NCBI RefSeq assembly: GCF_018383905.1
Contig: NZ_JAGYWA010000007.1
Span: 132,059-196,058 of the forward strand
DNA: 64,000 nt
Direction of reading: 5' to 3'
Source of the DNA: Flavobacterium branchiicola
Lineage (GTDB): Bacteria; Bacteroidota; Bacteroidia; Flavobacteriales; Flavobacteriaceae
In this document: positions 43,218 to 50,940 of the stretch, in pieces
Layout of the letters: every line of letters begins with the position of its first letter
How positions within the stretch are numbered: position 1 is the first letter of the stretch
The notes under the pieces: model-generated
The model's database searches: none
Told to the model about the DNA's origin: nothing
What the model saw: the letters and a program-made list of their open reading frames with translations, nothing else
Position numbers and translations under genes: made by a program

Positions 43218-45437
43218 TTAGATTTTAGCAATAATAGCATTAAATGTTTCGCTAGGACGCATTGCTTTGCTTACTAACTCAGGAGTTGGCTGGTAATATC
43301 CGCCCAATGTCTGAGGTTTTCCTTGTGCAGCAATTAATTCAGCATCAATTTTAGCTTCGTTAGCTTCAAATTCAGCAGCGATTGGAGTAAAGATAGCTTT
43401 TAATTCTGCATCTTTATTTTGAGCAGCCAAAGCCTGAGCCCAGTAGAATGCTAAATAAAAGTGAGATCCTCTGTTATCAATTTGTCCAACTTTACGAGCC
43501 GGAGATTTATCGTTTGCTAAGAATTTATCATTTGCCTGATCTAAAGTCTCAGATAAAACAATCGCTTTAGAATTGTCTAAAGTTTGTCCTAAATGCTCTA
43601 AAGAAGCACCAAGTGCTAAAAATTCTCCTAATGAATCCCAACGTAAATATCCTTCTTCTGTAAATTGCTCAACGTGTTTAGGAGCAGAACCTCCGGCACC
43701 AGTTTCAAACAATCCACCACCGTTCATTAAAGGAACGATAGAAAGCATTTTAGCAGAAGTTCCTAATTCTAAAATTGGGAATAAATCTGTTAAGTAATCA
43801 CGTAAAACGTTTCCTGTTACAGAAATAGTGTCTAAACCTTTGATGATTCTGTCTAAAGTAAATTCTGTAGCAGCAACCGGGTTTAAAATACGAATATCTA
43901 AGTTTGTAGTATCGTAGTCTTTAAGGTATTTTTGAACTTTTAAGATCAATTCTCTATCGTGTGCTCTGTTTTCGTCTAACCAGAAAACAGCCGGAGTACT
44001 AGATAAACGAGCTCTGTTTACAGCCAATTTAACCCAGTCCTGAATTGGAGCGTCTTTTGCCTGACACATTCTGAAAATGTCATTTGCTTCAACGTTTTGT
44101 TCCATTAAAACAGTTCCGTTTGCATCTACAACACGTACAACTCCTTCTGCTTGCAGTTGGAAAGTTTTGTCATGAGATCCGTATTCTTCTGCTTTTTGAG
44201 CCATTAAACCTACGTTAGGAACACTTCCCATTGTTTTAGGATCAAAAGCACCGTGTTTTTTACAGAAATCAATAGTTGCAGTGTAAATTCCAGCGTAAGA
44301 ACGATCCGGGATAACTGCAATTGTATCTTGCGCTTTTCCTTCTTTGTTCCACATTTGTCCAGAAGTACGAATCATAGCCGGCATAGAAGCATCTACAATT
44401 ACATCAGATGGAACGTGTAAGTTTGTAATTCCTTTATCAGAATTTACCATTGCAAGAGCTGGTCCGTTTTCGATCGCTTTTGTAATATCAGCTTCAACTT
44501 CTGCTTGTTCAGGTCTTCCTGCAATTTTTGCGTAGATGTCACCTAAACCGTTTCTTGTATCAACATTTAATTCTGCGAATAAAGAAGCGTATTTTTTGAA
44601 AAGATCAGCAAAATATACTTCAACGATAGCGCCAAAGATAATTGGATCTGAAACTTTCATCATTGTAGCTTTTAAATGCACAGAAAGTAAAACACCTTCT
44701 TTTTTTGCATCTGCAATTGCATCAGCAGCAAAAGCTTTTAATTTACTTACACTTAAAACAGAACTGTCGATGATTTCGCCAGCTTTAAGCGGAGTACTTG
44801 CTTTAAGAACAGTTGTTGTACCATCTTTAGCAACAAATTCGATTTTTACATCATTAGCATCTGCAACAGTAAGTGATTTTTCGCTTCCGTAGAAATCACC
44901 GTTTGGCATTGAAGCTACTTTTGTTTTTGAGTCCGCAGACCAAGCACCCATAGAGTGCGGGTTTGCTTTTGCAAAGTTTTTAACTGCTCTTGGCGCTCTA
45001 CGATCAGAGTTTCCTTCACGTAAAACCGGATTAACAGCAGAACCTAAAACTTTAGCGTATTTTGCCTTAATTTCCTTTTCAGCATCGTTTTGAGGATCTT
45101 CAGGATAATTAGGGATATTGTATCCGTGAGATTGTAATTCAGCAATAGCTGCTTTTAATTGTGGTACAGATGCAGAAACGTTTGGTAATTTGATGATGTT
45201 AGCTTCTGGTTTAGTTGCTAACTGACCCAATTCTGCCAAAGCATCTACCGTTTTTTGAGCATCTGTTAAAGACTCAGGAAAATTAGATAAAATTCTTCCT
45301 GCCAACGAAATGTCTCTAGTTTCAATAGCAATACCAGCAGTAGCTGTAAATGCCTGTACAATTGGTAACAAAGAATAAGTCGCTAATAAAGGCGCCTCAT
45401 CAGTTAAGGTGTAAAAAATTTTTGAATTCTGTGTCAT
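43218..45437 (-). CDS. icd: NADP-dependent isocitrate dehydrogenase, monomeric type
   Basis: Oxidatively decarboxylates isocitrate to 2-oxoglutarate in the citric acid cycle. The 739-residue length and the N-terminus KIFYTLTDEAPLLATYSLLPIVQAF are characteristic of the monomeric form, unrelated in length to the common 420-residue dimeric enzyme. Also seen: LPNVSASVPQLKAAIAELQ, VLREGNSDRRAPRAVKNFAK with substrate-binding serine and arginines, KATMMKVSDPIIFG, and the C-terminal GNVLRDYLTDLFPILELGTSAKMLS. Preceded by an unusual leader with 16 adenines touching the start codon, and followed by a clean terminator; monocistronic. Confidence 0.97.
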   Translation of the reverse strand: MTQNSKIFYTLTDEAPLLATYSLLPIVQAFTATAGIAIETRDISLAGRILSNFPESLTDAQKTVDALAELGQLATKPEANIIKLPNVSASVPQLKAAIAELQSHGYNIPNYPEDPQNDAEKEIKAKYAKVLGSAVNPVLREGNSDRRAPRAVKNFAKANPHSMGAWSADSKTKVASMPNGDFYGSEKSLTVADANDVKIEFVAKDGTTTVLKASTPLKAGEIIDSSVLSVSKLKAFAADAIADAKKEGVLLSVHLKATMMKVSDPIIFGAIVEVYFADLFKKYASLFAELNVDTRNGLGDIYAKIAGRPEQAEVEADITKAIENGPALAMVNSDKGITNLHVPSDVIVDASMPAMIRTSGQMWNKEGKAQDTIAVIPDRSYAGIYTATIDFCKKHGAFDPKTMGSVPNVGLMAQKAEEYGSHDKTFQLQAEGVVRVVDANGTVLMEQNVEANDIFRMCQAKDAPIQDWVKLAVNRARLSSTPAVFWLDENRAHDRELILKVQKYLKDYDTTNLDIRILNPVAATEFTLDRIIKGLDTISVTGNVLRDYLTDLFPILELGTSAKMLSIVPLMNGGGLFETGAGGSAPKHVEQFTEEGYLRWDSLGEFLALGASLEHLGQTLDNSKAIVLSETLDQANDKFLANDKSPARKVGQIDNRGSHFYLAFYWAQALAAQNKDAELKAIFTPIAAEFEANEAKIDAELIAAQGKPQTLGGYYQPTPELVSKAMRPSETFNAIIAKI

Positions 45438-45521
45438 TTTTTTTTTTTTTTTTATAATCGTATCGTTAGGAAATAACGATTGGTATGATATTGTCGGCTC
45501 AAAATGAGCGGAGCAAATATA
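45438..45521 (-). promoter_or_regulatory. icd promoter and structured leader
   Basis: The -7 element TATATTTG is at 45514-45521 (minus strand). The leader of about 70 bases holds hairpin GCTCA/TGAGC (45497-45509), a second hairpin ATCGTTA/TAACGAT with loop (45462-45480), then an unbroken run of 16 A on the coding strand (45438-45453) that touches the ATG. No Shine-Dalgarno sequence is possible; A-rich leaders favour translation in Bacteroidota. Confidence 0.65.
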
Positions 45522-45798
45522 ATAAAAACAGTCCGAAATCGGTGTAGTTTTAATCAGAAAAACAGGAATTATGAGATTGTTATTTCGGACTCTTTAAATT
45601 GTCAAATCGATGATTTAGATATTAAAAAATTACAGTTTTGATGAATCAGAGTTAAAAGTCGAAGATTCCGAAAAAGTAAAACGCCAGAAGTTGCAGAAAT
45701 ACATTTTGGCTTTACTGCTTTTTGTCTGAAAAGTTGTATTTTTGACTAAAATGCAATAGACATATAACAAATGTAAGATACATTGTTTAATATGTTTT

Positions 45799-45999
45799 TT
45801 TGTTCCACCGGAACATCTCATCGGTAGTAGTAGTAAATACAGCATTTTTTTTTACGTTCCGTAGGAACGTTTGATTTTATAAATAATGACATCAAAAACA
45901 CATATAGATTAGGTACAAAATTTGTCAAACGTCCCTACAGGACGATATTTTTCGCAATCTATTTTTTTTTCTACCAATGAGATGTTCCGATGGAACAAA
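45799..45999. repeat. Nested inverted repeat with GTTCC palindromes
   Basis: Outer arms 45799-45827 and 45971-45999 pair over 29 bases with two mismatches (begin TTTGTTCCACCGGAACATCT). Inner arms 45855-45874 (CGTTCCGTAGGAACGTTTGA) and 45925-45944 pair over 20 bases with three mismatches. Each arm contains its own GTTCC...GGAAC-type palindrome. It lies in the 780-base gap between icd and rplS. Confidence 0.88.
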
Positions 46000-46094
46000 T
46001 TGTTGTTTACGACTCAATCTTGTTATTTTGACCGAAGGGAGAAATGACATAAATGCTTAAAACATTACATAGAGATGATGTCGCAAAATCTCAA

Positions 46095-46127
46095 AAACCC
46101 GACAGGTTTTTAAAACCTGTCGGGTTT
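46095..46127. repeat. Perfect hairpin with AAACCCGACAGG arms
   Basis: Sixteen-base perfect arms (AAACCCGACAGGTTTT, 46095-46110, and complement, 46112-46127) with a one-base centre. Same gap as the preceding repeat. No protein-coding frame in this gap is credible. Confidence 0.9.
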
Positions 46128-46159
46128 GGCGATATTTAATAAATTTTAAAAATTAAGCA

Positions 46160-46194
46160 CAAAAAAAACTCGTTTCAAATTACTTGAAACGAGT
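46160..46194 (-). terminator. Terminator of rplS
   Basis: Perfect 11-base arms ACTCGTTTCAA (46168-46178) and TTGAAACGAGT (46184-46194), loop of five, with eight A before it on the plus strand giving a T-run on the minus strand. It lies 25 bases after the rplS stop. Confidence 0.88.
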
Positions 46195-46218
46195 CTTTTA
46201 TAACAGATCGATAAATGA

Positions 46219-46569
46219 TTATCTTCTTTTATCTCTAATCTTAGCTTTTTTACCAGTAAGTTGTCTGAAGTAGAAAATTCTAGCTCTACGAACAGCTCCT
46301 TTTTTGTTGATTTCAATTTTTTGTAAAGCTGGTAAGTTTACTGGGAAGATACGCTCAACTCCAATAGCTCCTGACATTTTACGAATAGTAAAAGTTTCTG
46401 TGTTACCAGAACCTCTTCTTTGAATAACAACTCCTTTAAAAAACTGAGTTCTTGTTTTTTCACCCTCTTTAATTTCGTAGAAAACTGTGATAGTATCTCC
46501 AGCTCCAAAAACAGGGAAATCTTTTTTAGCAACTAATTCGTTTTGAACGAATTTCATTAAATCTGCCAT
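46219..46569 (-). CDS. rplS: 50S ribosomal protein L19
   Basis: Bacterial ribosomal protein bL19 at the interface of the subunits. The 116-residue protein shows FGAGDTITVFYEIKEGEKTRTQFFKGVVIQRRGSG near residues 20-55, FTIRKMSGAIGVERIFPVNLP, and the basic C-terminus RRARIFYFRQLTGKKAKIRDKRR. In many bacteria it ends the operon rpsP-rimM-trmD-rplS; here trmD is 2.4 kb upstream on the same strand with two unrelated genes and two repeats between. A structured leader with its own promoter precedes it. Confidence 0.98.
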   Translation of the reverse strand: MADLMKFVQNELVAKKDFPVFGAGDTITVFYEIKEGEKTRTQFFKGVVIQRRGSGNTETFTIRKMSGAIGVERIFPVNLPALQKIEINKKGAVRRARIFYFRQLTGKKAKIRDKRR

Positions 46570-46596
46570 GATATCTTATAATTATGGTTTTTTATA

Positions 46597-46649
46597 GAGT
46601 AACATTCACGGATCTCGCCAGAGGTTAGTCTAATTCGGGTGCAAATGTA
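46597..46649 (-). promoter_or_regulatory. rplS promoter and possible L19 leader structure
   Basis: The -7 element TACATTTG lies at 46642-46649 (minus strand). In the leader, GACTAAC (complement of 46624-46630) pairs with GTTACTC (complement of 46597-46603) with one mismatch, enclosing a small CTC-TGGC-GAG hairpin (46614-46623). This suits an autoregulatory ribosomal-protein leader; such leaders for L19 have been proposed in Flavobacteria, but I could not compare this one. Confidence 0.5.
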
Positions 46650-46738
46650 ATTAAAATAAATTAAATTCCAATAAAAGAAAATACCAAATTCCAATTTTTT
46701 AAATCACTGATAGATTGGTATTTGGGTTTTTAAAATTT

Positions 46739-46827
46739 GTTTCAGGTTTCAGGTTTCATGTTCTTTTTGTTTCAGGTTATAGCCTCAAAGCATAACAACA
46801 TGAAACATGAAACCTGAAACCTGAAAC
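46739..46827. repeat. GTTTCAGG-type inverted repeat, copy 1
   Basis: Perfect 22-base arms at 46739-46760 and 46806-46827 (built from GTTTCAG units) around a centre with CTCAAAGCATAACAAC. The copy at 48889-48969 aligns with it in the same orientation, including the centre. It lies just downstream of the deiminase gene. Confidence 0.88.
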
Positions 46828-46834
46828 AAAAAAA

Positions 46835-47956
46835 CTATTTCGGTTGCTGTTGCGTAACGCAATGAATCATTCCGCCGTTGGCGTATAAATTACGAACATC
46901 AATTCCGATAACTTTTCTGCCCGGATATAAACTTTGAATAAGCTTATTGGCAACAGTATCATTAGGATCATTGTAATTAGGAACCAGAACAACCGTATTC
47001 CCAATATAATAATTTACATAAGAACCTTTGTAACCTAGTTTTTTGCCATACGTTGTTACTACATTATTTTTAGACAATGGCAATTTTAAGAAACTATATG
47101 CTTTACCGTTTTTATCTTTTGAATTGTATAAGGTAGTAATATCTTTTTGAGGTACTTCCCAGTACAATAAATCATCTTCATTCATCGTAACGATTGTATT
47201 TCCGTTACCAAAACGGGCAAAACCGTCAATATGCATATCGGTAATTTCTCTTCCTGCTTTACCATCCAGCCAAATAAAATGGGTTACGCCAAGATATTTT
47301 TTAAAATTAGCTTCCGCCTGAGCTTGTGTCATTCCCGGATTACGATTCGAATTTAATATCGCACTTTTTGTGGCTAATAAAGTTCCGTTTCCGTTAATTT
47401 CAACCGCTCCGCCTTCATTAATCATAATGGAGTTTAAATCTACAACTGTTGTTTTTTGATCTGCTCCAATTTGTGCAGGTACTGTATTGCAATTCGCAAA
47501 AGCAGCTTTTTCCCCCCAGCCGTTAAAACCCCAATCCTGAATTACCAATTGATTGTTTTTGTCCTTCACATAAATAGGGCCATTGTCTCTTACCCAAACA
47601 TCATCGGTTTTGTATATTTTAAATTCGATAGCAGACAAAGAAACTCCTGCTGTATTTAATAATGCTGTAATTCTGCTTTTTTCGGTAGCATCATAAGCGA
47701 TAATGTGTACTTTTTCACTTCCGCTTAACGATTTAGCCATAGCCACCCAGGTTGCATCCAGATCATCTCTGTAATCCATACCATATTGATATTGGTGCGG
47801 CCATTGCAGCCAGGTTCCTTCGTGCGGAGCCGATTCTTCGGGCATCGTATACATAATATCTGTTCTTAAAGATTCATCTGGTTTTGTTATTAATTCCTCT
47901 TCCTGACATGAAGTGAATAATGGGAATAATAATAGTGTTATAAAAAGTTTTTCCAT
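46835..47956 (-). CDS. Agmatine deiminase / peptidylarginine deiminase family lipoprotein
   Basis: A guanidino-modifying enzyme of the PF04371 family. The start at 47956 gives a lipoprotein signal, MEKLFITLLLFPLFTSC, so this member is exported and membrane-anchored, unlike cytoplasmic agmatine deiminase. Motifs: MPEESAPHEGTWLQWPH, DDVWVRDNGPIYV, HIDGFARFGNGNTIV and the C-terminal nucleophile cysteine in ANGGMIHCVTQQ (Cys366). The whole catalytic set (Asp/Glu, His, Cys) is present. Agmatine or peptidyl-arginine could be the substrate. It lies between two copies of one repeat, together with the AraC gene. Confidence 0.88.
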   Translation of the reverse strand: MEKLFITLLLFPLFTSCQEEELITKPDESLRTDIMYTMPEESAPHEGTWLQWPHQYQYGMDYRDDLDATWVAMAKSLSGSEKVHIIAYDATEKSRITALLNTAGVSLSAIEFKIYKTDDVWVRDNGPIYVKDKNNQLVIQDWGFNGWGEKAAFANCNTVPAQIGADQKTTVVDLNSIMINEGGAVEINGNGTLLATKSAILNSNRNPGMTQAQAEANFKKYLGVTHFIWLDGKAGREITDMHIDGFARFGNGNTIVTMNEDDLLYWEVPQKDITTLYNSKDKNGKAYSFLKLPLSKNNVVTTYGKKLGYKGSYVNYYIGNTVVLVPNYNDPNDTVANKLIQSLYPGRKVIGIDVRNLYANGGMIHCVTQQQPK

Positions 47957-48060
47957 CTTAGTAGTTATAAAATTAAATGTTAGCGCCATTTGATACCGGT
48001 ATTTTGACAGGACAAATGTATTTCTAAACAACAATTAAGAAGTTGTCCAAAAAGGACAAA

Positions 48061-48885
48061 TTAAGTTAGTGGAATAAAAATCGCAGTTAAGTAATCTGAC
48101 TTGCTATTACAATTTGCTTCATGCATTATGTATTGCTCAATAACTGGTAAATGAGAAAACTCAATATCATTACTCAGAAACCAGCCACCAAAAATTTGCT
48201 GATACGTATCTTCTAAGGTTTCGTAACTTCCTTTGTGGAAGAACTTAGCATATTTACCTCCAAAAATCTTTTTTGAAGGAAGATTTCTAATAATGCCTTC
48301 AGTAACAATGCAGGCATCATAAGTACATTTAGATTTTTCGGTAATTAAAATATCATCTGTAATTATGCCGAAGAAATCTGTAATAGGTTCAGGGTATTCG
48401 GTCTCTAATAAAGCGCCCCAAAGATCTTCGATTTCAGGATTAATATAAGAGGTTTTACAACTCGAATAATAAACGGTAATCTCTGGAATAAAAACGATTT
48501 GTGACTCTAAATTGCAAGAGATGTTTTGCTGCGGATGAATATCATTTAATAAAAGCTCTTTTTGATTTCTTGCAAATGAAGGAGAACAGTTAAAATGTTT
48601 TTTGAATGTTTTCGAAAAAGACTGAACATCCGCAAATCCGACTTCGAGGGCAATGTCAGAAATTTGATTGTTAGAATATAAAAGTTTTTTATATCCGTTT
48701 TCTATTTTCAGTCGGGTTTGATAAGCGCCAATTGTTTCTTTAAATAAAGAATAAAAAACGCGCTGTAAATTTCGATAAGAATAACTCGAAATAGCTTCAA
48801 GAGAATCTACTGAGATCACCTTATTATAATGGGTCTCGATATGATTCCGGGTATTATAAATGCGTTTTAGATTAAAATCAGTCAT
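48061..48885 (-). CDS. AraC-family regulator with GyrI-like effector domain
   Basis: A 274-residue transcriptional regulator. The two helix-turn-helix motifs are at the N-terminus: SVDSLEAISSYSYRNLQRVFYSLFKETIGAY near 25-55 and ISDIALEVGFADVQSFSKTFKKHFNCSPSFAR near 77-107. The C-terminal 150 residues are an effector-binding domain (YFHKGSYETLEDTYQQIFGGWFLSND, MHEANCNSKSDYLTAIFIPL), the arrangement of Rob/GyrI-type proteins that sense small amphipathic ligands. It is 104 bases upstream of the deiminase gene on the same strand and may control it. Confidence 0.92.
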   Translation of the reverse strand: MTDFNLKRIYNTRNHIETHYNKVISVDSLEAISSYSYRNLQRVFYSLFKETIGAYQTRLKIENGYKKLLYSNNQISDIALEVGFADVQSFSKTFKKHFNCSPSFARNQKELLLNDIHPQQNISCNLESQIVFIPEITVYYSSCKTSYINPEIEDLWGALLETEYPEPITDFFGIITDDILITEKSKCTYDACIVTEGIIRNLPSKKIFGGKYAKFFHKGSYETLEDTYQQIFGGWFLSNDIEFSHLPVIEQYIMHEANCNSKSDYLTAIFIPLT

Positions 48886-48888
48886 TTT

Positions 48889-48969
48889 TTTGTTTCAAGT
48901 TTCAGGTTATTTTTGTTTCACGTTTTAATCTCAAAGCAGAACAACTTGAAACCTGAAACTTGAAACAAA
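48889..48969. repeat. GTTTCAGG-type inverted repeat, copy 2
   Basis: Perfect 20-base arms TTTGTTTCAAGTTTCAGGTT (48889-48908) and complement (48950-48969) around a centre with CTCAAAGCAGAACAAC. Same element and same orientation as 46739-46827. It lies between trmD and the AraC gene. Confidence 0.88.
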
Positions 48970-48970
48970 T

Positions 48971-49651
48971 TTAATGTCCTTCCAACAAATCAGGTCTCCT
49001 GTTTTTGGTATGCTCGTAAGCCATATCTTCACGCCATTTGTCAATTTTAGCAAAGTGACCGCTAGTCAAAACCTCAGGAACTTTCCATCCTTTGTAATCT
49101 GCAGGTCTTGTATATATAGGTCCGGAAAGTAAATTATCCTGAAAACTATCTGTCAAAGCCGATGTTTCATCACTTAAAACTCCCGGAATTAAACGAATCA
49201 AGGCATCAGATAAAACCAAAGCGCCTAATTCTCCGCCAGATAAAACATAATCTCCTATCGAAATTTCTTTAGTAATAAAATGATCACGAACACGTTGATC
49301 TACACCTTTATAATGTCCGCATAAAATCATGATGTTTTCATACATCGACATGGTATTCGCCATTTTCTGATTTAGCGTTTCTCCGTCAGGCGACATATAA
49401 ATGATTTCGTCATATTCACGCTGACTTTTTAAATGTGTAATACAATCGTCGATTGGCTGAACGGTCATTACCATTCCGGCACCTCCGCCAAACGGATAAT
49501 CATCTACACTTTTTTGTTTGTTAGTCGTATAGTCACGTAAATTATGAAAATGTACTTCGACTAAACCTTTGTCAATGGCACGTTTCATAATCGAAGCTTC
49601 AAACGGGCTTCTTAATAACTCTGGTAAAATCGTTATAATGTCAATTCGCAT
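48971..49651 (-). CDS. trmD: tRNA (guanosine-37 N1) methyltransferase
   Basis: Essential SPOUT enzyme that methylates G37 of tRNAs and prevents frameshifting. The 226-residue protein opens with MRIDIITILPELLRSPFEASIMKRAI and shows DDYPFGGGAGMVMTVQPI near 52-69, the knot region ILCGHYKGVDQRV near 109-121 and IGDYVLSGGELGALVLSDALIRLIPGVL near 132-159, and the C-terminal substrate-binding domain. Full length. A promoter lies upstream. The usual neighbour rplS is displaced by a deiminase and AraC pair. Confidence 0.98.
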   Translation of the reverse strand: MRIDIITILPELLRSPFEASIMKRAIDKGLVEVHFHNLRDYTTNKQKSVDDYPFGGGAGMVMTVQPIDDCITHLKSQREYDEIIYMSPDGETLNQKMANTMSMYENIMILCGHYKGVDQRVRDHFITKEISIGDYVLSGGELGALVLSDALIRLIPGVLSDETSALTDSFQDNLLSGPIYTRPADYKGWKVPEVLTSGHFAKIDKWREDMAYEHTKNRRPDLLEGH

Positions 49652-49677
49652 TTTTTCTTTTCAAAAGTTTTGAACGG

Positions 49678-49685
49678 CAAAGATA
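49678..49685 (-). promoter_or_regulatory. Promoter -7 element of trmD
   Basis: TATCTTTG on the minus strand, an exact TAnnTTTG match 27 bases upstream of the start codon. No clear -33 box. Confidence 0.5.
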
Positions 49686-49924
49686 CAAAGTAAATATTTG
49701 AGAAATTTAAAAACAGGAATTCAAAAGTGTGTTTTGAAGTATGATCTTTTTTTTCTTCTAAAATATTCGAAATCTTTTCTGATGCAAAAAGTGTTTTTCT
49801 GACCAATTAAATAATAATTATATAACATTTAGAAGTTTTTGTGTAAAGGATGAATGCTTAATTTTCAATAGTATTACATAGTTTTTTACTTACAAATAAT
49901 TCAGTCTCAAATTAATTTAATTTT

Positions 49925-50287
49925 ATGAAAAATTTTATCTGCTGCTTTGCTGTATTGCTATTATGTGCCTGTTCAAGTTCAAAAAATACTGCTGATAAAT
50001 GGGTTGGTATGACCAAACAAAATCTTATAAAAAGCTGGGGTTCACCAATAAGAACATTTGATAATTCTGAAAACGGAGAAATACTAGTTTATGCAGATCA
50101 GGTTTTTGATGGTCAGGAACGGGATAAAGATTCCAGAATGGCCGGTTCAAATTATTGGAATTACACGTATATGTATGTAGATAAAACAGGAAAAATCGCT
50201 TCTTTTAGAAACGAAAAGCAAAATTTTGCTCCCCAATCTATCGATTCTCAAAAATTGACAGACATGAAATTATTGACCGTAAAGTAA
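49925..50287 (+). CDS. Small lipoprotein, BamE/SmpA-like
   Basis: A 120-residue lipoprotein: signal MKNFICCFAVLLLCACSSS with lipobox cysteine in LCAC. The segment KWVGMTKQNLIKSWGSPIRTFDNSENGEILVYADQVFDG has the G-x-T-x-x-x-x-x-x-x-W-G-x-P pattern of the SmpA/OmlA (BamE) fold, followed by YMYVDKTGKIASFR. In Proteobacteria BamE helps assemble outer-membrane barrels; here that role is only suggested. Single gene. Confidence 0.72.
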   Translation: MKNFICCFAVLLLCACSSSKNTADKWVGMTKQNLIKSWGSPIRTFDNSENGEILVYADQVFDGQERDKDSRMAGSNYWNYTYMYVDKTGKIASFRNEKQNFAPQSIDSQKLTDMKLLTVK

Positions 50288-50374
50288 ATTGGTCATTTCA
50301 TTTGTATCAAAAACATTTTAATTCGTTTGTAAATAAATAGTATTTTTAATTTAGAAATACTTTAAAGCAATCGA

Positions 50375-50914
50375 ATGTCTTTTGTAAAAATAAAAATACT
50401 TGCTATATCTGGTAGTACCAGACAAAACTCCAGCAATTTTAAATTCCTGAAATATATTTCAGAATATATAAAACCTCAATTTGAAGTAGAGATATTCGAG
50501 GGTTTAACCAATATTCCACATTTTAATCCCGATTTAGATACAGAGCATCCGCCCGAAGATGTAGTTTCATTCAGAAACAAAATAGCCCATGCAGACGGCG
50601 TTTTAATTTGTACTCCCGAGTATGTTTTCAGTCTGCCGGGAAGTTTAAAAAACGCATTAGAATGGTGTGTTTCTACAACTCTTTTTTCACATAAAAAAAC
50701 AGGATTAATTACAGCATCTGCATCCGGAGAAATGGGGCATGAGCAATTATTATTAATAATGAAAACTCTAGAAGCTAATTTTAATGCTACTACTCAGCTT
50801 TTAATTCAGGGTGTACGAGGTAAAATTAATGAAGAAGGTAAAATTACAAATGAAGAAACAGTTGTTGCTCTTCAAAACTTTGTAAATAACTTTGAGAATC
50901 AATTTTTATCTTAG
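50375..50914 (+). CDS. NADPH-dependent FMN reductase family protein
   Basis: A 179-residue flavodoxin-fold oxidoreductase. FMN phosphate loop ILAISGSTRQNSSNFKFLKYI near residues 9-29, then DGVLICTPEYVFSLPGSLKNALEWCVS near 72-98, the flavin and quinone or azo substrate site, and GLITASASGEMGHEQL. It probably reduces quinones, chromate or other small acceptors with NAD(P)H. It is the first of three closely spaced plus-strand genes (gaps of 26 and 12 bases) with the Tat sugar isomerase and the archaemetzincin. Confidence 0.88.
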   Translation: MSFVKIKILAISGSTRQNSSNFKFLKYISEYIKPQFEVEIFEGLTNIPHFNPDLDTEHPPEDVVSFRNKIAHADGVLICTPEYVFSLPGSLKNALEWCVSTTLFSHKKTGLITASASGEMGHEQLLLIMKTLEANFNATTQLLIQGVRGKINEEGKITNEETVVALQNFVNNFENQFLS

Positions 50915-50940
50915 ATTTACATTATTAATTTGCTGCCTAA

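Noticed and set aside
45630..45845. Minus-strand frame of 71 codons in the icd-rplS gap
   Set aside because: It runs into the nested GTTCC repeat, has no start signal or family pattern, and its composition is that of intergenic sequence.
46219..49651. Possible genomic island with attachment sites
   Set aside because: The flanking repeats belong to a family of intergenic elements, and no integrase or tRNA gene is nearby; only a small repeat-bounded pair is claimed.
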